Below the pieces are notes generated by a model. That model did not search any database. It saw only the letters and a list, made by a program, of their open reading frames with translations, and had not been told where the DNA came from. Positions 1 through 4,868 of a DNA stretch of 5,496 nt are shown here, one piece after another. The DNA is from an uncultured Clostridia bacterium (GTDB lineage: Bacteria; Bacillota; Clostridia; Lachnospirales; Lachnospiraceae), in NCBI GenBank assembly GCA_946620335.1, contig CAMONF010000156.1, positions 1 to 5,496 on the forward strand, in the 5' to 3' direction. The stretch's first letter is position 1, and each line of letters opens with the position of its first letter. The translations under genes and the position numbers were made by a program.

Positions 1-3
1 CGC

Positions 4-27
4 GGGCAGGTTCCAACGGAACCGCCC
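4..27. repeat. GC-rich hairpin left of the tandem repeats
   Basis: GGTTCC (9-14) and GGAACC (18-23) pair across a three-base AAC loop. The stem is extended by GGGC (4-7) with GCCC (24-27), leaving one bulged base at position 8. It lies beyond the epimerase stop and the two structured repeats on the minus strand. No T-run follows inside the window, so it cannot be called a standard intrinsic terminator. It may be a transcript-end structure or part of the same repeat cluster. Confidence 0.45.
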
Positions 28-40
28 CGCCCCACGGGTA

Positions 41-221
41 CCGCTGCCAGTCCGAGCGAACGGAAGTGTCCCTCTGAGAGGAGACATCTGGACGCCCGGA
101 CTGGGCAACAGGGCCTTCTCCCGGCCCCACCGCCCCGCTGCCAGTCCGAGCGAACGGAAGTGTCCCTCTGAGAGGAGACATCTGGACGCCCGGACTGGGC
201 AACAGAGCCTTCCCCCGGCCC
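41..221 (-). repeat. Two tandem 87-bp structured repeats (period 94)
   Basis: Positions 41-127 and 135-221 are the same 87-bp sequence with only two differences (112 versus 206, 119 versus 213). Each copy folds into a rod. The outer 12-bp stem in copy 1 is 47-58 with 93-104, read on the minus strand as CCAGTCCGGGCG with CGCTCGGACTGG, including one G-U pair. The inner stem is TGTC/CCTC with GAGG/GACA around a three-base loop and one bulge (67-74 with 78-86). Copy 2 has the same fold 94 bases further on. The internal G-U pair forms only in a minus-strand transcript (A-C on plus), which weakly favours transcription together with the epimerase that ends 12 bases away. I do not recognise the family. 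It could be a dispersed palindromic element, a tandem RNA element in the leader of the next gene to the left, or an mRNA 3'-end structure. Confidence 0.8.
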
Positions 222-232
222 AGCCCCCGGAC

Positions 233-1258
233 TCAGACGAGCTTCAGTGCGGCCTCCTGGGCAGCGATGACGCGGTCGCACCAGGCGTCGAACTCGGGAT
301 CGGCCTTCTGGCACTCATCCGGGTGGGACAGGATGTAGGCAAGGGCGATGCGGACGCCGTGGTGGAAGGGGATGTGGGTTGTCATTTCCGGGACCAGGGA
401 CTTCAGTTTGGTGTTGTCGAAGACTACGGAAACGGCCTTGTCGCCGGTAAGATTGCCACAGAAATCGTAGCCGTACTTCTCGCCGGCCGCCGCCAGGAAC
501 TCGGACGATACGTGGACGGCCTTGAGCTCGACGCCCAGGGCGTCCGCCACCGTGGCGTAGATTTGGTCCCAGGTCAGCGTCTCGTCGCCGGTGATTTGGA
601 AAGCCTCGCCGATGGCGTGGCGGTTGCCCATGAGGCCGGTATAGCCGATCGCGAAATCGGTGTTGAAAGTCAGCGTCCAGAGGGAAGAACCGTCACCGTG
701 AATGATGACAGGCTTTCCGTCAAGCATGCGCTTTACGACCTGCCAGAAACCGTTCTTGCCGTGCATACCCAGCGGGATGTGGCGGTCATCATAAGTATGG
801 CTCGGGCGGACGATGGTGACCGGAAAGCCCTCTTCGCGGTATTTTTCCATGAGGAATTCCTCGCAGGCGATCTTGTCCCGGGAATACTGCCAGTAGGGAT
901 TGGCCAGCGTCGTCCCCTCGGTGATTCGGTAGGAAGCCGCCGGCTTATTGTAAGCGGAGGCGGAACTGGTGTAGATGTACTGCCTTGTTTTTCCTTTGAA
1001 GAGGCGGTAGTCACGTTCGACATCCTCACGCTTGAAGCCGATGAATTCGCAGACCGTATCGAAGGTCATTCCCTTCAGCTTTTCAGCCGTTTCCGCCTCG
1101 TTGTGGATATCGGCAACGATTTGATGCACCCCCTCCGGGAGTGCGGCGCGGCGCCGGCCGCGGTTCAGTACGTAGACCTCCCAGAGGGGGTCCTTGGCCA
1201 AACGTTCCACGATGGCCATGCTGATGGTTCCGGTTCCGCCGATGAAGAGTGCTCTCAT
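233..1258 (-). CDS. NAD-dependent epimerase/dehydratase (extended SDR)
   Basis: This 341-residue protein is a cytosolic Rossmann-fold enzyme of the extended short-chain dehydrogenase/reductase (NAD-dependent epimerase/dehydratase) family. The N-terminus MRALFIGGTGTIS is a beta strand plus the dinucleotide-binding loop. The usual third glycine of GxxGxxG is serine (S13), a variant I associate with uncharacterised 'GGTGxIS' epimerases. Further family marks are the acidic D50 after the third strand, the S98-S99 catalytic serine region (YTSSASAY), the catalytic YxxxK at Y125/K129 (YSRDK) and the substrate-side RPSHTY at 151-156. Length is normal for the family, so the gene looks intact. The start is secured by a near-perfect AGGAGGTGA just upstream. 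The substrate cannot be told from sequence: a nucleotide sugar, another sugar or a non-sugar ketone are all possible. Its leader contains the remnant of an ABC exporter gene, so it may now be expressed from the exporter's promoter. Family call is firm, exact function unknown. Confidence 0.93.
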   Translation of the reverse strand: MRALFIGGTGTISMAIVERLAKDPLWEVYVLNRGRRRAALPEGVHQIVADIHNEAETAEKLKGMTFDTVCEFIGFKREDVERDYRLFKGKTRQYIYTSSASAYNKPAASYRITEGTTLANPYWQYSRDKIACEEFLMEKYREEGFPVTIVRPSHTYDDRHIPLGMHGKNGFWQVVKRMLDGKPVIIHGDGSSLWTLTFNTDFAIGYTGLMGNRHAIGEAFQITGDETLTWDQIYATVADALGVELKAVHVSSEFLAAAGEKYGYDFCGNLTGDKAVSVVFDNTKLKSLVPEMTTHIPFHHGVRIALAYILSHPDECQKADPEFDAWCDRVIAAQEAALKLV

Positions 1259-1261
1259 AGT

Positions 1262-1270
1262 TCACCTCCT
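1262..1270 (-). promoter_or_regulatory. Strong ribosome binding site of the epimerase gene
   Basis: Minus strand reads AGGAGGTGA followed by ACT and the ATG. This almost full anti-16S complement at ideal spacing fixes the start at 1258 and suggests efficient translation. Just upstream is an A/T-rich run (1281-1291) that separates it from the truncated upstream reading frame. Confidence 0.9.
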
Positions 1271-1282
1271 GGATGGGTTTAT

Positions 1283-1444
1283 TTAAAAAAAGCCTATCAC
1301 AAAGGGGGACAGGGTGCAAGGAGCGGAAGTGGGAATCAGGGACGGGACTGCAAGGACCACGGAAAGTATATACTGGCCCTTGTGAACACCGGTCTGGGAG
1401 AGGACCCAGGCCATAGCGGAGGGTTGTTTGGCATTTTCCTGCAT
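1283..1444 (-). pseudogene. N-terminal remnant of an ABC exporter (permease/ATPase), truncated
   Basis: An ATG at 1444 is preceded, eight bases away, by AAAGGAG. It opens a frame starting MQENAKQPSAMAWVLSQTG and continuing VHKGQYILSVVLAV. This is how ABC exporter half-transporters of Clostridia (fused membrane and ATPase domains, typically ~580 residues) begin: a short cytosolic helix with a HKGxYxxS-type motif leading into the first membrane helix. Similarity stops after codon 33 (ends at 1346). From codon 34 the frame reads PSLIPTSAPCTLSPFVIGFF and hits TAA at 1285-1283. Codons 34 onward begin exactly with a 16-nt sequence shared with the large palindrome at 2425-2519. No Walker A, signature or other ABC parts are present. 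The remnant sits directly downstream of a TetR gene, the usual arrangement for such exporters. It may still be translated as a 53-residue leader peptide. The ABC assignment rests on a short segment recognised from memory. Confidence 0.65.
1330..1345 (+). repeat. Fragment of the REP-like element at the ABC remnant junction
   Basis: The 16 bases TGGGAATCAGGGACGG are identical to 2435-2450 in the left arm of the 95-bp palindrome. A second G-rich piece, GGGGGACAGGG (1304-1314), lies nearby and resembles the same kind of dispersed Clostridia repeat. The segment marks where the ABC exporter reading frame loses similarity, so it is probably the scar of an insertion or of recombination between repeats. 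Confidence 0.7.
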
Positions 1445-1452
1445 ACAGCAAA

Positions 1453-1458
1453 CTCCTT
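1453..1458 (-). promoter_or_regulatory. Ribosome binding site of the ABC exporter remnant
   Basis: Minus strand AAGGAG (within GAAAGGAG), eight bases before the ATG at 1444-1442. It decides that the short frame below it began as a real gene start rather than a chance ORF. Confidence 0.7.
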
Positions 1459-1496
1459 TCTTGTGTGTGCGGTTTAAGTGAACGCCAGGTAGTTAT

Positions 1497-1515
1497 GGTT
1501 AGCTAACCCATTATA
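1497..1515 (-). promoter_or_regulatory. TATAAT box overlapping operator-like palindrome GGTTAGCTAACC
   Basis: A consensus -10 hexamer TATAAT reads on the minus strand at 1515-1510. Two bases further in the transcription direction is a perfect 12-bp palindrome, GGTTAGCTAACC (1497-1508), covering the predicted start point. The expected -35 region (about 1533-1538) falls in the terminator-like hairpin and shows no good TTGACA, so the promoter is weak or activator-assisted, or the -10 is fortuitous. The position, just upstream of the ABC exporter start and downstream of a TetR gene, fits an operator for that regulator. TTAG/CTAA half-sites recur at the tetR promoter. Confidence 0.55.
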
Positions 1516-1517
1516 GT

Positions 1518-1554
1518 ACAAAATGCCTGACTCCCTATGGAGCAGGCATTTTGT
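1518..1554. terminator. Bidirectional terminator-like hairpin after the TetR gene
   Basis: ACAAAATGCCTG (1518-1529) pairs perfectly with CAGGCATTTTGT (1543-1554). Inside, CTCC (1531-1534) pairs with GGAG (1539-1542) around a four-base loop with one bulged A. Both strands give an A-rich 5' arm and a TTTT-containing 3' arm, the usual form of a bidirectional intrinsic terminator. The free T-tract beyond the stem is short. On the minus strand it would end the TetR transcript before the exporter/epimerase transcript starts. Confidence 0.65.
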
Positions 1555-1572
1555 GATAACAGATCGGACTGC

Positions 1573-1776
1573 CGTCAGAAGCCCTTCAGCTACTGTCGGT
1601 TAGGGGGAATGGAAGACTTCGACGGCCGGCTTCAGAAGCCCATCAGCCGGGGAGGAAGACTTCAATAAGTCGGTTTCAAAAGCTCATCAGCTTCTGCCAA
1701 CCGGGAAGGAAGACTCCGATAGTCGGCTTCAGAAACCCATCAGCTTCTGCCAGCCGGGAAGAAAGAAGGCCTCGAC
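1573..1776 (-). repeat. Tandem degenerate copies of the TetR gene's 3' end
   Basis: Four related units lie head to tail. 1724-1776 holds the real last codons of the TetR gene. 1671-1723 has the same 53-bp length. 1627-1670 is 44 bp and lacks the nine bases CTTCTGCCA. 1573-1626 is the most diverged. Read on the minus strand in the matching frame, the gene ends FFLPGWQKLMGF-stop, the next copy reads VFLPGWQKLMSF-stop, the third EVFLPG then stop, and the fourth EVFHSP then stop. The coding tail and its stop codon have therefore been duplicated three times downstream and are decaying with distance. The array fills the space between the gene and the terminator-like hairpin. It could arise by replication slippage, or be the residue of selection on alternative C-termini. 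Confidence 0.85.
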
Positions 1777-2337
1777 GGTAGCGAGGCACCGTTCGGCTTC
1801 CTCCTTTGAATATTGGTTGATCACCGGCTCGAAGACGGCCGCTGTATAGCCGCTCAGGAGCAGGTGAAGTTCTTCGGGGGTGATTTCATTTGTCGGACGG
1901 CCCTGCGACTTGAGAAGTTCCAGGGCTTCCAGCATGCTTTTCTGGGCCAGATCGGTCAAGTCGCGGAGATAGTTCTCGTAGACGGTTCCCTGGCTCCTGC
2001 CCAGCAGAAGCCTGTACTCCTCCATCCGGGGATAGACCAGTTCCCGCATCATGTCGATCCAAGTACTCTCCCACAGTCCACTCCCACCCTCTGCTGCCGC
2101 GCACATGGCATCGGCGGCATGACTGGCCATCCAGGCCTTCAGATCCTCCGCAGGTCCGGAGACCAGCTGCCCGAAGAGGTCTGCCTTGTCACGGCAATGG
2201 CGGTATAGACCTGCCGCCGTCATGCCGGCCCGCTTGCCGATCCGGCGCATGGAGGCATTCTCGAAGCCGTATGTCATGAACTCTTCCCTGGCCGCCGCGA
2301 GGACCCGGCGGTGGCTGTCTGTCTTATCTCTGGGCAT
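1729..2337 (-). CDS. TetR/AcrR family transcriptional regulator
   Basis: This 202-residue protein is a dimeric DNA-binding repressor of the TetR family. The N-terminal three-helix domain spans roughly residues 8-55. The helix-turn-helix covers about 28-48 (ASMRRIGKRAGMTAAGLYRH), followed by the typical KADLF lead-out. The remaining ~145 residues form the variable ligand-binding and dimerisation helices, and the ligand cannot be predicted. Length is normal. A SD-like AGGAG (2350-2354) lies 12 bases before the ATG, a little far but the only candidate. A strong promoter lies upstream, with TTAG/CTAA inverted sites that suggest autoregulation. In Clostridia such regulators often precede ABC exporters they control, and the start of one survives downstream at 1444. 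The regulator therefore probably outlived its target genes. It could also now act on the epimerase gene through the shared promoter (inference). Confidence 0.93.
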   Translation of the reverse strand: MPRDKTDSHRRVLAAAREEFMTYGFENASMRRIGKRAGMTAAGLYRHCRDKADLFGQLVSGPAEDLKAWMASHAADAMCAAAEGGSGLWESTWIDMMRELVYPRMEEYRLLLGRSQGTVYENYLRDLTDLAQKSMLEALELLKSQGRPTNEITPEELHLLLSGYTAAVFEPVINQYSKEEAERCLATVEAFFLPGWQKLMGF

Positions 2338-2360
2338 GTTGCGAATGTGCTCCTGGGCTG

Positions 2361-2405
2361 CAGTGCGTTAGTTGACGCTAATTCACGATTGGTATGTTAG
2401 CACTG
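2361..2405. promoter_or_regulatory. Candidate TetR operator cluster at its own promoter
   Basis: TTAG-N6-CTAA (2368-2381) is an inverted pair in the early transcribed region. GTTAGCAC (2397-2404) overlaps the -10 box. CAGTGC (2361-2366) and GCACTG (2400-2405) form an outer 6-bp inverted pair around the whole cluster. The TTAG/CTAA half-site also makes up the core of the palindrome at 1497-1508 in front of the ABC remnant. Sites over and just after the -10 are where an autorepressor would bind. Operator identity is inference. Confidence 0.45.
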
Positions 2406-2422
2406 TTTACCCGGGTTGTCAA
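2394..2422 (-). promoter_or_regulatory. Promoter of the TetR gene
   Basis: Minus strand TTGACA (2422-2417), a 17-base spacer, then TAACAT (2399-2394). A TG one base before the hexamer makes an extended -10 (TGCTAACAT). The -35 is a perfect match. The predicted start is near 2387, giving a leader of about 50 bases. The large palindrome begins only three bases upstream of the -35. Confidence 0.8.
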
Positions 2423-2424
2423 GA

Positions 2425-2519
2425 AGGCGAAAACTGGGAATCAGGGACGGTTCCTTTTCCCACTTTTCGAAAATCGAAAAGTGGGAAAAGGAACCGTCCC
2501 TGATTCCCAGTTTTCGCCT
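2425..2519. repeat. 95-bp perfect palindrome (46-bp arms), REP/BIME-like element
   Basis: Arms 2425-2470 and 2474-2519 are exact reverse complements around a three-base loop. Each arm contains TGGGAATCAGGGACGG followed by TTCCTTTTCCCA, itself able to fold (TGGGAA with TTCCCA). The element is thus two REP-like units head to head. I recall GGGAATCAGGGACGGTTCC-type repeats as dispersed elements in Clostridia, some near Y1-type REP-associated transposases; none is encoded here. It lies 16 bases past the stop of the DUF3592 gene and just upstream of the TetR promoter. It may therefore end the upstream transcript or separate the two units. A 16-nt piece recurs at 1330-1345. Confidence 0.92.
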
Positions 2520-2535
2520 CCCCTGCTTCCAAACT

Positions 2536-3576
2536 TTATTCCTCTTCCCCGCGTCCGAGAAGCATATTCACCGCATTGCTGCCGCCCTCGTCGTTCCGGG
2601 CGCCGGTCCTGGCGAAGGCCATGAGGGTCAGGAAAATGAGATCCAGATTCTGCTCCCGCGTCCAGACCCGGTAGTAACCGGTCATCGGGACCAGCTTGCT
2701 CAGCTTGCCGTGACCTGCCTCGTCCTCCTCGTGGACGTACATGGAGCTGCTCTTGGCCAGGGCGATCTCCTCGCCGTCCCGGTAGATCCGGTACTGGACC
2801 CAGAGGATGTTGCCGTCCATCTTACTGGCTTTCACGGTGATGCCGTTCCGCTTCAGGTGGTCCCAGATATTCTCGCCGTCAAAGGTAAAGGTGTAGTAGT
2901 TGTCAAGAAGGAGGGAGTTGTACTCCGCGGACTCCTCGTGTCCGACCAGGTGAGGCGTTGTCTTGGCATTCACATGGTCAATAAAATCAAAACCGGTCGG
3001 CGTGGTGAGCGTGAACTTCGTGACCTTGCCCTCGTAGAGGACCTTCCGGTCCTTATCCTCGATGTGGTGACCGACCTTGGCAGTTCCCCGGTCGCTCAGG
3101 AAGTAGAGCTCGCGCTCCTCACCCTTCACGGAAGGCATATAGGTGCCGAAGCTGGGAGTGGTCTCCTTGAGCTCCTTCACGCCCTGCCGGGTCTTCACCG
3201 TATCAAAAATCACCCAAGCCAGGAGGGCGATGCCGACGATCAGCACGTAGAGGCTGACACCCAGATCCTTGGTCTTTACGACTTCCGGCTTGGCAGGGTC
3301 GTAGTAGACCTCGACGGTCTGGCCTTCCTGGTACTTGTCCAGATTGGCAGCGTCAAGGAGGGCCGTGTAGGTATTTCCCTCGACCGTGTAGTCCACCATG
3401 ACGGTGTACTCTTTCTCATCGTCCACGCCATCCTCCACCTCGACGGAGCTGACGGTCGCCGTGGTCTGGCTGAGCCCCCTCGTGCGGAAGAAGGTCATGT
3501 TGACGCCGACGACCAGGGCGATCACTGCCATGACAGCGACGAAAATTTTGAATCCTATACCTCTGAATACTACCAT
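2536..3576 (-). CDS. DUF3592-type two-TM membrane protein, function unknown
   Basis: The protein has 346 residues from this start. An N-terminal membrane helix spans about 10-29 (IFVAVMAVIALVVGVNM). An extracytoplasmic domain of about 35-103 carries the DUF3592 pattern: YTVMVDYTVEGNTYTALL, then GQTVEVYYDPAKPEVVK. A second helix spans about 105-124 (LGVSLYVLIVGIALLAWVIF). A ~220-residue C-terminal part follows, probably cytosolic, with motifs YFLSDRG, TPTGFDFIDH and NLDLIFLTLMAFART. That part faintly recalls tubby/LURP-like beta-barrel domains (low confidence). DUF3592 proteins have no established role. The start at 3576 was chosen because AAGGAG lies eight bases before it; an in-frame ATG at 3582 would leave only two bases, adding two residues (MK). 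The gene lies 58-64 bases after the permease gene with no convincing promoter between, so co-transcription is likely. TAA stop, then the large palindrome. Confidence 0.85.
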   Translation of the reverse strand: MVVFRGIGFKIFVAVMAVIALVVGVNMTFFRTRGLSQTTATVSSVEVEDGVDDEKEYTVMVDYTVEGNTYTALLDAANLDKYQEGQTVEVYYDPAKPEVVKTKDLGVSLYVLIVGIALLAWVIFDTVKTRQGVKELKETTPSFGTYMPSVKGEERELYFLSDRGTAKVGHHIEDKDRKVLYEGKVTKFTLTTPTGFDFIDHVNAKTTPHLVGHEESAEYNSLLLDNYYTFTFDGENIWDHLKRNGITVKASKMDGNILWVQYRIYRDGEEIALAKSSSMYVHEEDEAGHGKLSKLVPMTGYYRVWTREQNLDLIFLTLMAFARTGARNDEGGSNAVNMLLGRGEEE

Positions 3577-3640
3577 TTTCATTTCTCCTTTTCTTGTAAT
3601 GTCGCTATATAAACCTGCCGAACCTGAAGGCGCCAGGCAC

Positions 3641-4564
3641 TCAAGCGCCCCAGATCATGGAAGCGAGATACATAATGACCGGCATCGTGACGATGGCCAG
3701 GACAGTGGAAACGATGACCGTCTCCACAGCGTAAGGATAATCCTTCCCGTGAAGCTGGGCGTAAACCGCCACATTGGAGCCCACCGGGCAGGCGAGGGCC
3801 AGCAGCAGGGCCGACTTCATATCCCCGAGGGAGGCCGGCACCAGCGCCAGGATCAGTATGCCGATGAAAGGCACCAGCAGAAGTCTCACGAAGGAGACCA
3901 GATACAGGGATTTCCGCTTCACCATCCTCCCCAGGTCCGTCTGGGCCAGATAGATGCCGACCGTGAACATGGCCAGCGGCGTGTTGAGCCCGGCAGCGCT
4001 GGAAATGAACCCCCTGACCACGTCCGGCAGCGGCAGCTGCGTGAGAAAGAGCAGGAGCCCGGCCAGAATGGCGAGAATAAAGGGCGCCTTGATCAGCTTT
4101 TTGGGCTGAAGCCCCTGCAGGATCGGCTGCCCGTTCAGGAGGGACACGCCGTAAGTCCACTGTCCGATGTTGAGAAAGGCGATGAAACAGGCGACGTAGA
4201 AGACCGCCCCCTGCCCCACGGAAGCGACGATGAGGGGCACGCCGAAGAAGCCGGGATTTGAGAAGGCGCCTGCGAAAGCAGCAATGGCGTCATTTCTGAA
4301 CACCAGGCGGGATACGGCGATGGACATTAAAATGAGGACCGCCGCCCCGATGCCGCTAAGGAGGATACCCGTCAGATGCTCCGGCGTCCGCTCCACCAGA
4401 AAGCTGTTGACGATGACGGCCGGCAGGGCGACATAGATCAGAATGTTGCCCAGGGCCTTGCTGCCCTCCTGGGATATTTTCCCGGTCTTGAAGAGGAGGA
4501 ATCCGACGCCTGCCAGAAGGAACATCTGGAGGATCTGCCGGATGAGAATAAGTGCCATTTCCAT
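3641..4564 (-). CDS. AEC family (auxin efflux carrier-like) permease
   Basis: This 307-residue integral membrane transporter belongs to the AEC family, in the bile/arsenite/riboflavin transporter group, with about ten membrane helices. Family motifs are a proline-containing second helix ALPAVIVNSF (46-55), FSNPGFFGVPL (101-111) matching the conserved NxGFxGxPL, NTPLAMFTVGIYLA (194-207), and ACPVGSNVAVYAQLHG (258-273) near the C-terminus. Bacterial members export or import small organic acids such as malate or malonate, or unknown anions; the substrate cannot be assigned. The start at 4564 follows AAGGAG at eight bases. An upstream in-frame ATG at 4633 would overlap the -10 box and add a Pro/Gly-rich 23 residues encoded by the hairpin leader, so it is rejected. 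The gene has its own promoter and is likely first in a two-gene unit with the DUF3592 protein. It looks intact. Confidence 0.93.
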   Translation of the reverse strand: MEMALILIRQILQMFLLAGVGFLLFKTGKISQEGSKALGNILIYVALPAVIVNSFLVERTPEHLTGILLSGIGAAVLILMSIAVSRLVFRNDAIAAFAGAFSNPGFFGVPLIVASVGQGAVFYVACFIAFLNIGQWTYGVSLLNGQPILQGLQPKKLIKAPFILAILAGLLLFLTQLPLPDVVRGFISSAAGLNTPLAMFTVGIYLAQTDLGRMVKRKSLYLVSFVRLLLVPFIGILILALVPASLGDMKSALLLALACPVGSNVAVYAQLHGKDYPYAVETVIVSTVLAIVTMPVIMYLASMIWGA

Positions 4565-4588
4565 GGAAGTCTCTCCTTCGTAAGTATT

Positions 4589-4625
4589 GGTGCCGGCTGA
4601 CGGCCCCGGGCCAAAAGCCGGCACC
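4589..4625 (-). promoter_or_regulatory. Strong hairpin at the predicted 5' end of the permease mRNA
   Basis: GGTGCCGGCT (4589-4598) and AGCCGGCACC (4616-4625) form a perfect 10-bp stem. After a small internal loop, GGCC (4602-4605) pairs with GGCC (4609-4612) around a three-base loop. The predicted start, about seven bases past the -10, falls at the outer edge of the stem, so the transcript would begin with this structure. It ends 24 bases before the start codon and leaves the ribosome site free. Likely roles are 5'-end mRNA protection or a regulatory leader. No known riboswitch class is recognised. Confidence 0.6.
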
Positions 4626-4631
4626 CCGGGC

Positions 4632-4660
4632 ATTATATCACAATTGAGGCGCCCTGTTCA
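4632..4660 (-). promoter_or_regulatory. Promoter of the permease gene
   Basis: Minus strand TGAACA (4660-4655), a 17-base spacer, then a perfect TATAAT (4637-4632). A TG one base before it gives an extended -10 (TGATATAAT). The predicted start is near 4625, about 60 bases before the ATG. Confidence 0.8.
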
Positions 4661-4868
4661 CAAAAATCGGCGTGCTGGACCAACTGCGCTGCATGTTCTC
4701 AATGATTGCTGCCGCTGTCCGGCAGACGGCAGAAGGCTCTTTCAGAGCTGTCACCTCCGCCGCAGAGCGGTCTCACCGTATGAGATAGGCTAAATTTCTA
4801 TAGAGCTCATGTTGCCTCTGCCGCAGAGCAATTTTCCCCCCCTCTGCGGCCAAAGCCTCATAGCGATT
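4661..4868 (-). other. Gene-free, inverted-repeat-rich intergenic region
   Basis: Between the GH3 end and the permease promoter I find no convincing reading frame or tRNA. Several potential stems are present: GCCGCAGAG twice (4759-4767, 4820-4828) and its complement CTCTGCGGC (4842-4850); CTCTGC/GCAGAG as a near-palindrome (4816-4828); ATGAG/CTCAT with ATAG/CTAT inside (about 4780-4810); GGCTCT/AGAGCT (about 4734-4748); and CTGCCG/CGGCAG (about 4709-4732). The copies can pair in alternative ways. None is followed by a clear T-run. The region may hold the 3' structure of the GH3 transcript or an unrecognised structured element. Confidence 0.5.
4820..4850 (-). terminator. Possible terminator-like hairpin after the GH3 gene
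   Basis: GCCGCAGAG (4820-4828) and CTCTGCGGC (4842-4850) form a perfect 9-bp stem with a 13-base loop, 18 bases after the GH3 stop on the minus strand. It lacks the T-run of an intrinsic terminator on either strand, and alternative pairing with the other CTCTGCGGC copies is possible. It may be only a 3'-end stabilising structure. Confidence 0.35.

Noticed and set aside
1..230. CRISPR array
   Set aside because: There are only two long copies with internal dyad symmetry and a 7-bp gap, so no repeat-spacer pattern.
1083..1451. A 122-codon minus-strand frame beginning MLYAGKCQ across the ABC remnant and the epimerase start
   Set aside because: It is out of frame with both the recognisable ABC start and the epimerase. 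Its start lies just ahead of the true ABC ATG at 1444, but the sequence resembles nothing.
323..1477. A 384-codon plus-strand reading frame
   Set aside because: It is antisense to the clear epimerase gene and the ABC remnant, has low-complexity Gly/Val/Asp-rich composition with no family features, and is a typical shadow in GC-rich DNA.
1573..1776. CRISPR or integron-type repeat array
   Set aside because: The units are directly adjoining degenerate copies of coding sequence without unique spacers.
2416..3612. A 398-codon plus-strand reading frame
   Set aside because: It is antisense to the DUF3592 gene, starts within the palindrome and shows no domain pattern; the minus-strand frame has membrane helices and a good ribosome site.
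3398..4261. A 287-codon plus-strand reading frame
   Set aside because: Antisense to two genes; His/Gln/Arg/Asp-rich reverse image of a membrane protein, with no plausible start signal.
4638..4694. An 18-codon minus-strand frame (MQRSWSSTPIF...) ahead of the permease
   Set aside because: It has no ribosome binding site and overlaps the -35 and -10 boxes of the permease promoter.
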